9,449 nucleotides of DNA. It comes from Atribacterota bacterium. GTDB lineage: Bacteria > Atribacterota > Phoenicimicrobiia > Phoenicimicrobiales > Phoenicimicrobiaceae. The notes under the pieces were generated by a model, which searched no databases, was not told the DNA's origin, and worked only from the letters and a program-made list of their open reading frames with translations. Where the stretch lies: NCBI GenBank assembly GCA_030599445.1, contig JAUVOA010000042.1:1-9449 (forward strand), given 5' to 3'. The translations under genes were made by a program, and so were the position numbers. Position 1 is the stretch's first letter, and every line of letters starts with the position of its first letter. This document shows positions 1 to 5,616 of this stretch, piece after piece.

Positions 1-182
1 AGATTGCCCGGGGAATAGCCGGAGCTTTAAAGAGCATACCTGAGGATATATCTGTTGTATGTCGTTTACAGGGGATTAATCGAGAAGAAGGAATTAACAT
101 ATTAAAAGATGTTAATTTAGATACGGAAACAGATTTAGAAGAAGTGGTAAAAAATATTGTTTCAGCAATGAATAGAGGGTAG
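1..182 (+). CDS. sucC: ADP-forming acyl-CoA synthetase (succinyl-CoA ligase type) beta subunit, C-terminal fragment
   Basis: The reading frame is open from base 3 to a TAG at 180-182 and gives 59 residues; the start lies outside the window. The fragment matches the C-terminal end of the SucC ligase domain. Around residues 18-30 it reads VVCRLQGINREEG, where the family usually has VVVRLEGxNxEEG, followed by a closing helix. In the family the beta subunit carries the ATP-grasp nucleotide-binding domain and pairs with the alpha subunit to interconvert an acyl-CoA plus ADP and phosphate with the free acid plus ATP and CoA. The stop is followed after only 5 bp by the alpha-subunit gene, and a purine-rich RBS (GAGGG) lies within the last codons, so the two are almost certainly co-transcribed. 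The Glu-to-Gln change in RLEG is a small departure. The substrate cannot be read from this piece. Confidence 0.88.
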   Translation, partial: IARGIAGALKSIPEDISVVCRLQGINREEGINILKDVNLDTETDLEEVVKNIVSAMNRG

Positions 183-187
183 AGATC

Positions 188-1057
188 ATGAGCATTTTAA
201 TTAATGAAAATACCAAATTAATCATTCAGGGTATTACAGGCAGAGAAGGAAGTTATCATGCATCATTAATGAAAAAATACGGTACTAAAATAGTGGGAGG
301 AGTAACTCCGGGAAAAGGCGGACAAGAAATTGAAGAAGTGCCTGTTTTTAATAGTGTTGATGAAGCAGTTAAAAGTACAGATGCAAATGCCAGTATCTTA
401 TTTGTGCCTCCTAGATTTACCAAAGATGGAATTTTAGAAGCCATTGATGGCGGAATAAAATTAATAGTTACCGTAGCTGAGGGTGTGCCGGTTCATGATA
501 TGCTTTTTACCCATTACTATGCAAGATTAAATAACTGCATTTTAATTGGACCGAATACACCTGGGATCATTTCTCCGGGCAAATCTAAGGTTGGATTTAT
601 GCCGGATAACATATACAAAGAGGGTAATATAGGAATTATGTCAAGAAGTGCTACTTTGTCCTATGAAATAGTAAATAATCTTTCGAATAAAGGAATTGGT
701 CAATCTACAGTCGTGGGAGTTGGTGGAGATTCTATTCCCGGTTCATCCTTTATTGATTTATTGCCATTATTTGAAAAAGACTCCCAAACCGATCTCATTA
801 TAATAGTGGGAGAAATTGGCGGTTCTGATGAAGAAATTGCCGCCAAATATATAAAAGAGCATATGAAAAAACCAGTAGTGGCCTTTATTGTCGGCGAAGC
901 AGCCCCGGAAGGCAAGGTTATGGGTCATGCCGGTGCTATTATTTCTCCGGGAGGAGAAGGGGGCGTTAAATATAAAAGAAAAGTATTACAGAAAGCCGGT
1001 GTTTATATGATTGAAAAGTTAAGTGAAATAGTCGAAATGGTATCAGAAATACTTTAA
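188..1057 (+). CDS. sucD: ADP-forming acyl-CoA synthetase (succinyl-CoA ligase type) alpha subunit, divergent
   Basis: This 289-residue protein has the normal length and layout of SucD. An N-terminal CoA-binding Rossmann domain carries GITGREG (15-21) and GGVTPGKGG (37-45). The ligase domain carries GEIGG (208-212) and GHAGAI (246-251), so the phosphorylated histidine is His247 and the partner glutamate Glu209. The cytosolic alpha/beta enzyme couples acyl-CoA hydrolysis to ATP formation through that phospho-His. Several conserved loops differ from typical SucD: GPNTPG (121-126) replaces GPNCPG, SRSATLSYE (152-160) replaces SRSGTLTYE, and SPGGEGGVKYK (253-263) replaces the usual SGGKGTADEK-like stretch. 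The catalytic core is intact, so it should be active. It may be a true succinyl-CoA ligase or a relative acting on another acid (malate, acetate or a branched acid); I cannot decide from sequence alone. It follows sucC by 5 bp and precedes a LarA-family gene by 18 bp. Confidence 0.85.
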   Translation: MSILINENTKLIIQGITGREGSYHASLMKKYGTKIVGGVTPGKGGQEIEEVPVFNSVDEAVKSTDANASILFVPPRFTKDGILEAIDGGIKLIVTVAEGVPVHDMLFTHYYARLNNCILIGPNTPGIISPGKSKVGFMPDNIYKEGNIGIMSRSATLSYEIVNNLSNKGIGQSTVVGVGGDSIPGSSFIDLLPLFEKDSQTDLIIIVGEIGGSDEEIAAKYIKEHMKKPVVAFIVGEAAPEGKVMGHAGAIISPGGEGGVKYKRKVLQKAGVYMIEKLSEIVEMVSEIL

Positions 1058-1075
1058 AAAAAGGAGATTCTAAAC

Positions 1076-2326
1076 ATGAAAGTATCACTCAATTATGGGC
1101 ATGACTCAATGGTTCTAGATATACCGGATGAAAATTATATGGGAACTTTGAGTTCCAAAGATACCAGAGAAATAGAAGATCCTATAAATGAAGTTAGAAA
1201 AGCTCTGGCTAATCCCATCAGTAGCAGAAAAATAAAAGAATTAGTCTCATCTCAAGATAAAGTCATCATCTTGGCGAGTGATGTTAGCCGACCATGTCCT
1301 TCTTATATTTTATTGCCACCCATCCTTGAAGAATTAAAAGAAGCCGGAGTAAGTAATAATCAAATTACGATTGTCTTTGGCTTGGGAGTACACCGAAAAC
1401 AGAGCGAAGAAGAAAAAAAGAAACTAGTAGGGAAAGATATATACAGCAAAATAAAATGCATAGACCATGATATAGATAATTGTGTGAGAATTGGCACAAC
1501 TAAAAGAGGTAATGAGGTTTTTATTTTTAAAGAAATATTAAAAGCTGATTTTATCATTGCTACCGGTAATTTGGAGTTTCATTATTTTGCAGGGTATACT
1601 GGAGGCGCAAAGGCGGTTTCTCCGGGGGTGTGTGGTAGGGAAACCATTGCTAATAACCATAAACATTTTCTTGAACCTAAAGCAAAGGCAGGTCTCATCA
1701 AAGGTAATCCAGTCAGAGAAGAGATTGAAGAAATTGGGGAGATGGTAGGTATTAATTTTATGGTTAATACTGTTCTGAACAGTCATAAAAAAGTAGTAAA
1801 AGTAGTAGCCGGAGATGTCACCAAGGCTCATAGGGAAGGGGCAAAATATATCAATGATATGTTTAGAGTAAAAATATATGAGTTAGCAGATATCGTTATT
1901 ACTTCCCCCGGTGGATATCCTAAGGATATTGATTTATATCAAACACATAAAGCGATGGAAAATGCGAGTTTAGCGGTAAAAAAGGATGGTATTATTATTG
2001 TTGTCGGAGAATGTAGAGATGGGTTAGGAGAAGGTAAATTTGCCCAGGCCTTAAATGGAAGATTATCTCCACAGGAATTAATAGAAGAATTGAAAAAGAA
2101 TTTTATTTTAGGGCGTCATAAAGCATCTCGAATTGCAAAAATCCATCTGGATAGCGAAATCTACCTGGTTTCCAATTTAGCAGATGAGATTAAGAAAAAT
2201 TTATTTATCAAAAGTTTCAATTCTTTAGAAGCAGCTTTTACTAATGCATTAAAAGCACAAGGAGAAGAAGCAAAAGTTTTAGTAATGCCTTATGGAAATT
2301 CTACTTTGCCCGTTTTTAAGAGTTGA
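1076..2326 (+). CDS. larA: LarA-family nickel-pincer 2-hydroxyacid racemase/epimerase
   Basis: The 416-residue protein matches the lactate racemase LarA family, whose members invert the C2 stereocentre of lactate or other 2-hydroxyacids with a nickel-pincer nucleotide (NPN) tethered to lysine. Visible family signatures are SRPCPS (71-76), GVHR (104-107), the block from EFHYFAG to GGAKAV (167-180), ANNHKHF (192-198), GGYPKDIDLYQTHKA (279-293) and GRHKA (346-350). By alignment to Lactiplantibacillus LarA I assign Arg72 as the Arg75 equivalent, His106 and His169 as the two proton-transfer histidines, Lys179 as the NPN-linked lysine, His195 as the nickel ligand (the same 16-residue spacing), and Gln289 and Lys292 in the substrate site. 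All are present. The start has a strong AAGGAG at 1061-1066, 9 bp upstream. The cofactor genes larB, larC and larE are not in this window. The substrate is uncertain because many LarA homologues are not lactate racemases. Confidence 0.85.
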   Translation: MKVSLNYGHDSMVLDIPDENYMGTLSSKDTREIEDPINEVRKALANPISSRKIKELVSSQDKVIILASDVSRPCPSYILLPPILEELKEAGVSNNQITIVFGLGVHRKQSEEEKKKLVGKDIYSKIKCIDHDIDNCVRIGTTKRGNEVFIFKEILKADFIIATGNLEFHYFAGYTGGAKAVSPGVCGRETIANNHKHFLEPKAKAGLIKGNPVREEIEEIGEMVGINFMVNTVLNSHKKVVKVVAGDVTKAHREGAKYINDMFRVKIYELADIVITSPGGYPKDIDLYQTHKAMENASLAVKKDGIIIVVGECRDGLGEGKFAQALNGRLSPQELIEELKKNFILGRHKASRIAKIHLDSEIYLVSNLADEIKKNLFIKSFNSLEAAFTNALKAQGEEAKVLVMPYGNSTLPVFKS

Positions 2327-2453
2327 TTTATTAATCTGTATAGCAAATAGTATGGAATAAAAATATTAATTAAAAATTTAAAATTGGTAAATTAGCACAG
2401 AAAAAAATAATCTAAAACCTAAGGATAGAAAAATATAAGTGAAAAGTCAATAC

Positions 2454-2479
2454 AGCCCTGTAAAAAAATACATTGGGCT
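2454..2479 (+). promoter_or_regulatory. Hairpin in the leader just upstream of the RidA-family RBS
   Basis: AGCCC-TGTA (2454-2462) can pair with TACA-tt-GGGCT (2469-2479), giving nine base pairs, a six-A loop and a two-base bulge. It ends 6 bp before AAGGAGAG (2486-2493). Only three T residues follow, so it is a poor intrinsic terminator for the larA unit. It may instead be a leader structure affecting ribosome access or mRNA stability. The pairing is seen; the role is inference. Confidence 0.35.
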
Positions 2480-2498
2480 TTAAAAAAGGAGAGATATT

Positions 2499-2960
2499 AT
2501 GGGAAAAGTAGAAAAAAAATTACAGGATATGGGTATAATTATTCCCGATGTACCCAAACCTGCAGCTTCTTATATTCCTGCTGTGCAAACAGGAAAACTG
2601 GTTTATACTTCGGGACAAGGTAGTATAAAGGATGGTATTTTGGTTTATAAAGGTAAATTAGGAAAAGATTTAACTGTTGAAGAAGGCTATGAAGCTGCAA
2701 AGATATCTATTATTAACTGTTTAGCTATACTTAAGGGGCATCTTGGTAGTTTAGATAGAGTAAAAAGAGTTGTTAAGCTTTTGGGTTTTGTATCCAGTGT
2801 TCCGGAATTTGATCAGCAACCATACGTAATAAATGGGGCTTCAGATCTTTTAATAAAAATATTCGGTGAAAAGGGAAGACATGCTCGTTCAGCAGTTGGC
2901 ACAAATATACTTCCTTTTGGTACTCCAGTAGAAATAGAAATGATTGTAGAAGTTGAATAA
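2499..2960 (+). CDS. RidA/YjgF/UK114-family protein, long variant
   Basis: The 153-residue protein belongs to the RidA family of small trimeric enzymes that hydrolyse reactive enamine/imine intermediates released by PLP enzymes. The fold signatures are LVYTSGQG (34-41), the helix GYEAAKISIINCLAIL (63-78), GSLDRVKRVVKLLGFV (83-98) and the C-terminal HARSAVGTNILP-to-VEIE stretch. Arg130 and Glu145 align with E. coli RidA Arg105 and Glu120, so the key residue for imine hydrolysis is retained. It is about 25 residues longer than E. coli RidA, with an N-terminal extension (KKLQDMGIIIPDVPKPAASY) and a longer middle containing FDQQPYVINGASDLL. This fits the long subgroup whose substrate is not established. 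It has its own good RBS, AAGGAGAG at 2486-2493, and lies 172 bp after larA, so it could be a separate unit. It converges on dapL. Confidence 0.85.
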   Translation: MGKVEKKLQDMGIIIPDVPKPAASYIPAVQTGKLVYTSGQGSIKDGILVYKGKLGKDLTVEEGYEAAKISIINCLAILKGHLGSLDRVKRVVKLLGFVSSVPEFDQQPYVINGASDLLIKIFGEKGRHARSAVGTNILPFGTPVEIEMIVEVE

Positions 2961-3113
2961 AGGAAAATAAAAGATAAAGAGATCTTTGATTAAAAGTTTT
3001 AATTTTATTAAACTAATTGTAAACACCACTTAAAAGTAATACATTTAAAGAAATATGGAAAATATTCTCACTTTACCGATGAAATATAAAATTAGTTAGA
3101 AAATAAATAATTT

Positions 3114-4283
3114 TTATCTTTGGGTAATACCAGCTTTTTCCATTCTTTCCCATGCTTCTTCTAATCTTTTTTCTTCAACAGTTAAAGCAATTCTTACATA
3201 TCCTTCCCCATATTCTCCGTAGCCGATTCCCGGAGTTACAATTATTCCCGTTTTTTCTAGTAAGAGATTAGAAAATTCCATAGAATTCATTTTGTTTAAA
3301 GTGGGAATCCAGATGTAAAAAGTAGCTTTAGTTGGTTTTAAATTCCATCCTAATTTATTTAATCCATTTATCACTACATTTCGTCTACCGGTATAAATTT
3401 TATTCATCTTCTCTATATTGTCCTGGGGACCAGTTAGAGCCTCTATTCCAGCTTCTTGGATGGCTTTAAAGACTCCAGAATCAACATTGGTTTTTATTAT
3501 GGATAGAGCTGAAATAGCTTCTTTGTTTCCCACTGCAAAACCAAGTCTCCAGCCGGTCATATTATAAGTTTTAGACAAAGAATGAAATTCAATTCCTACT
3601 TCTTTAGACCCGCTTACTTCTAAAAAACTGTTGGCCTTGTAATCATCAAAGGTCATTTCTGAATAAGCAAAATCATGACATACTAATATATCATATTTTT
3701 TAGAAAATTTTACTACCTTTTCAAAAAAATCTTTGTGTGCAACAGCAGCGGTGGGATTATTGGGGTAGTTTATAAACATTAATTTAGCTCTTTGGGCGAT
3801 TTCTTCATCTATTTTTTCTAAATCAGGCAGAAAATCATTTTCTTCTAATAAAGGCATGATATAAGGGAGGCCATTGGCAAATAAAGTAGCTGTTTTATAA
3901 ACAGGATAACCGGGCTCAGGTATAAGGCTAAAATCTCCCGGGTCAATAAAAGCCAGAAAGATATGAGCTATTCCCTCTTTGGAACCGATAAGAGCCATAA
4001 CTTCATTATCCGAGTCTAAGTCAACACCAAATCTATTTTTATACCATAAGGCAACTGCCTGCCTGAATTCAGCTGTTCCCGCATAGGGTGGGTAATCATG
4101 TGTTTTAGGGTCTTTAACACTTTCTCTTAATTTTTTAATTATATTATTAGGAGTAGGTTGGTCAGGGTCCCCTATACCCAAGTTAATAATGTCCACTCCT
4201 CTTTTTATAGCTTCTTCTTTTTTCTTATCAATTTCTGCAAATAAATAAGGTGGGATAATTTCTATTCTTTGTGCTATCTTCAT
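3114..4283 (-). CDS. dapL: LL-diaminopimelate aminotransferase
   Basis: This 389-residue fold-type I PLP aminotransferase closely matches the DapL family, which converts tetrahydrodipicolinate directly to LL-diaminopimelate with glutamate as amino donor and bypasses dapD, dapC and dapE. Signatures are IPPYLFAEID (10-19), NLGIGDPDQPTP (34-45), IGSKEGIAH (99-107), PGYPVY (124-129), NYPNNPT (172-178), CHDFAYSE (202-209) and SLSKTYNMTGWRLG (235-248). Lys238 is the Schiff-base lysine, Asp204 and Tyr207 contact the pyridine ring, and Arg364 (YVRIAL) binds the substrate carboxylate. Length and composition are normal; NNPTAAVA replaces the usual NNPTGALA. The ATG has AGAAAGGAA at 4292-4300. It is the last gene of the lysine block, 243 bp from dapF, with a possible promoter of its own. 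No clear terminator follows it. Presence beside dapA, dapB and dapF supports DapL over a generic aminotransferase. Confidence 0.93.
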   Translation of the reverse strand: MKIAQRIEIIPPYLFAEIDKKKEEAIKRGVDIINLGIGDPDQPTPNNIIKKLRESVKDPKTHDYPPYAGTAEFRQAVALWYKNRFGVDLDSDNEVMALIGSKEGIAHIFLAFIDPGDFSLIPEPGYPVYKTATLFANGLPYIMPLLEENDFLPDLEKIDEEIAQRAKLMFINYPNNPTAAVAHKDFFEKVVKFSKKYDILVCHDFAYSEMTFDDYKANSFLEVSGSKEVGIEFHSLSKTYNMTGWRLGFAVGNKEAISALSIIKTNVDSGVFKAIQEAGIEALTGPQDNIEKMNKIYTGRRNVVINGLNKLGWNLKPTKATFYIWIPTLNKMNSMEFSNLLLEKTGIIVTPGIGYGEYGEGYVRIALTVEEKRLEEAWERMEKAGITQR

Positions 4284-4316
4284 TAATAAAATTCCTTTCT
4301 ATTAAAATTTTAGAAA

Positions 4317-4346
4317 ATTGTACTATAATACTATCTTATTTTTCAA
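4317..4346 (-). promoter_or_regulatory. Possible sigma-70-type promoter for dapL
   Basis: On the minus strand TTGAAA (4341-4346) and TACAAT (4317-4322) each match five of six bases of the -35 and -10 consensus, with an 18-bp spacer. Transcription would start near 4310 and give a leader of roughly 27 nt containing the dapL RBS at 4292-4300. In an AT-rich spacer a chance match is possible. If real, it lets dapL be expressed separately from the upstream lysine genes. Confidence 0.4.
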
Positions 4347-4407
4347 ATTCTGTTTTCTTTATCAGTTATTTACTAATAAATAAATTGGATGGATCAGGAA
4401 AATGATA

Positions 4408-4426
4408 GACAGGCGAGACGCCTGTC
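4408..4426. repeat. REP-like GC-rich palindrome in the dapF-dapL spacer
   Basis: GACAGGCG (4408-4415), loop AGA, then CGCCTGTC (4419-4426) form a perfect 8-bp stem with a 3-base loop. It is strikingly G+C-rich for this spacer and is followed by CTACGGGCAG. Neither strand has a good T tract after the stem, so a terminator is unlikely. The form suits a dispersed extragenic palindrome (REP-like) element; copy number elsewhere cannot be seen here. Confidence 0.55.
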
Positions 4427-4509
4427 CTACGGGCAGACACAAGATTTGCTCGTACTATTTCACTATTCACTAACGAATAGATTAACCGCTAACAAGTTAA
4501 CTGAAATTA

Positions 4510-4528
4510 ATTGGTAAATTGGTAAATT
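4510..4528. repeat. Tandem octamer ATTGGTAA overlapping the dapF stop codon
   Basis: ATTGGTAA occurs twice in perfect tandem (4510-4525) and a third copy begins (ATT). The last bases form part of the dapF stop codon (TTA on the plus strand, 4527-4529). Upstream, 4454-4509 is low-complexity with a looser period of 7 to 8 bp, including CACTATT-CACTAAC at 4461-4474. GGTAAATTGGTA (4513-4524) recurs in inverted orientation at 5505-5516. Confidence 0.6.
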
Positions 4529-5387
4529 AAATCGTCATTTCTCCCTTAAATACTAATTCTGCCGGTCCGGTCATATATACAGATCCGTTCTCTATCCACT
4601 GGGTATCTAAATCTCCACCCGGTAAGTGAATTGTAGCTTTCCGATCGGTTTTTTTATTTAGAACCGCAGCTACTAAAGCTGCACATGCTCCGGTTCCACA
4701 GGCCAAAGTTTCTCCCACTCCTCTTTCCCATACTCTAAAATTTATTTCTTTCCTATTTAAAATTTGAATAAATTCTACATTAGTTTTTTCAGGGAAGAGG
4801 GGGTGATTTTCAATTTTTGGGCCAATTTTATCTACTGGTACAGATTGTACATCATTGACAAAGGTTATACAATGAGGATTTCCCATAGAGACACAGGTGA
4901 TTTTAAAAGTCTGCTCGGGATTTATCTTCAATGTTTCATTTATTACTGTGGGTGTATCTTCACCATTTATAGGTATTTCTCTTCTTCTTAATTTTGGAGT
5001 GCCCATATTTACTTTGATTTTTGAAACTTTTTTATTTTCTAAATCTTGGAAAATCAGTTCAGGGGTGATTATACCTGCTAAAGTCTCAATTGCAAATTTG
5101 TTTTTAGAAATTATCTTATTTTCATAGGCATATTTAGCAAAACACCTGATACCATTTCCACACATCTGGGCTTCACTACCATCAAAATTAAAAATTCTCA
5201 TTCTTAAGTCTGCCTTAGAAGAAGGCAGTATAAGTATTAATCCATCTGCACCTATTCCGAAGTTACGGTCACAAAGTTTTTTGGATAGATAAGAAAGAAA
5301 TGAAGAATCGCCAAATGATTTGTTTAAACAATCGATTAAAATAAAATCATTTCCCAACCCGTGCATTTTAACAAAACTTATTTTCAT
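4527..5387 (-). CDS. dapF: Diaminopimelate epimerase
   Basis: The 286-residue protein is DapF, the PLP-independent racemase that converts LL- to meso-diaminopimelate for lysine and peptidoglycan. The N-terminal motif is VKMHGLGNDFILID (residues 6-19). The two catalytic cysteines sit in MCGNGIRC (Cys76) and LACGTGACA (Cys230), the thiol pair of the two pseudo-symmetric domains. GADGL, MGNPHC and WERGVGETLACGTG are also present. Length is normal. I start at the ATG at 5385-5387, where MKISFVKMHG begins and GGAGA (5397-5401) is 9 bp upstream. An in-frame TTG 24 bp further upstream would add eight residues (MKTWRKII), but it would lie upstream of that RBS and the extension is not typical of the family. 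It is separated from dapB and dapL by repeat-filled spacers of over 200 bp. Confidence 0.95.
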   Translation of the reverse strand: MKISFVKMHGLGNDFILIDCLNKSFGDSSFLSYLSKKLCDRNFGIGADGLILILPSSKADLRMRIFNFDGSEAQMCGNGIRCFAKYAYENKIISKNKFAIETLAGIITPELIFQDLENKKVSKIKVNMGTPKLRRREIPINGEDTPTVINETLKINPEQTFKITCVSMGNPHCITFVNDVQSVPVDKIGPKIENHPLFPEKTNVEFIQILNRKEINFRVWERGVGETLACGTGACAALVAAVLNKKTDRKATIHLPGGDLDTQWIENGSVYMTGPAELVFKGEMTI

Positions 5388-5396
5388 AATTATTTT

Positions 5397-5401
5397 TCTC
5401 C
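5397..5401 (-). promoter_or_regulatory. Ribosome binding site that fixes the dapF start
   Basis: On the minus strand GGAGA lies 9 bp before the ATG at 5385-5387. It sits inside the extra codons that would be coding if the upstream in-frame TTG (5409-5411) were used, so it argues for the shorter 286-residue DapF. Confidence 0.7.
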
Positions 5402-5467
5402 AAGTTTTCAATATCTTAGAATTAAAGAATACTAAATATTGTTTTTAGTTTATCAATCAACTTGTCT

Positions 5468-5499
5468 ACATGGTTAGCTAGTTATCTGGTTAATTGGTT
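5468..5499 (-). repeat. Four degenerate octamers, minus orientation (dapB-dapF spacer)
   Basis: On the plus strand the 8-bp units are ACATGGTT, AGCTAGTT, ATCTGGTT and AATTGGTT. On the minus strand they read AACCAATT, AACCAGAT, AACTAGCT and AACCATGT. They face the array at 5541-5580. GTTAGCTAGTTA (5473-5484) is a perfect 12-bp inverted match to 5564-5575. Confidence 0.75.
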
Positions 5500-5504
5500 T
5501 TAAA

Positions 5505-5536
5505 TACCAATTTACCATTATTCTTATATTCTTATT
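5505..5536 (+). repeat. Four octamer-period units between the facing arrays
   Basis: In 8-bp register the units are TACCAATT, TACCATTA, TTCTTATA and TTCTTATT. The first differs from the neighbouring AACCAATT by one base, and the last two from each other by one base. A four-base shift (CTTA) separates this run from the next array. Confidence 0.55.
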
Positions 5537-5540
5537 CTTA

Positions 5541-5580
5541 AACCAGCTAACCAAGTAACCAATTAACTAGCTAACTCTTT
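5541..5580 (+). repeat. Five degenerate octamers, plus orientation (dapB-dapF spacer)
   Basis: The contiguous 8-bp units are AACCAGCT, AACCAAGT, AACCAATT, AACTAGCT and AACTCTTT. All begin AAC, and four of the five end in a purine or pyrimidine plus T. They are the same unit family as the minus-oriented array at 5468-5499, so the spacer could fold into an extended hairpin or cruciform. No ORF is affected. Confidence 0.8.
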
Positions 5581-5585
5581 TCTTA

Positions 5586-5613
5586 TTATATATTACACAT
5601 TACTTATTACTGT
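5586..5613. repeat. Four AT-rich heptamers just after dapB
   Basis: The contiguous 7-bp units are TTATATA, TTACACA, TTACTTA and TTACTGT, ending 3 bp before the dapB stop codon. The period changes from 8 to 7 relative to the adjoining arrays. Low sequence complexity makes this less certain than the octamers. Confidence 0.5.
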
Positions 5614-5616
5614 CTT

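Noticed and set aside
256..915. Minus-strand open frames opposite the sucD-like gene
   Set aside because: They lie wholly inside a clearly coding gene on the other strand and show no family motif; shadow frames.
1360..1831. Open frames on both strands inside the larA-family gene
   Set aside because: They overlap conserved catalytic motifs of the real gene and have low-complexity, non-protein-like composition.
2411..2439. Possible promoter for the RidA-family gene (TATAAG at 2434-2439)
   Set aside because: No acceptable -35 box at 16-18 bp; the A-rich spacer gives many such -10-like words.
2961..3113. Expected bidirectional terminator between the RidA-family gene and dapL
   Set aside because: Only weak AT-only stems (for example ATTAAAA-g-TTTTAAT near 2988-3002) and no GC stem with a T tract, so I do not call a terminator.
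4408..4426. Intrinsic terminator after dapF
   Set aside because: The stem is good but neither strand has a following run of T residues.
5388..5411. Eight-codon N-terminal extension of DapF from a TTG start
   Set aside because: The RBS lies inside the extension, and the family begins at MKISFVKMHGLGND-type sequence from the downstream ATG.
5420..5465. Possible promoter for dapF on the minus strand (TTGATT/TTGATA words)
   Set aside because: No -10 box with more than three matches at a suitable distance.
5468..5580. CRISPR array
   Set aside because: Units are 8 bp and contiguous with no spacers; not CRISPR-like, and no cas gene is nearby.
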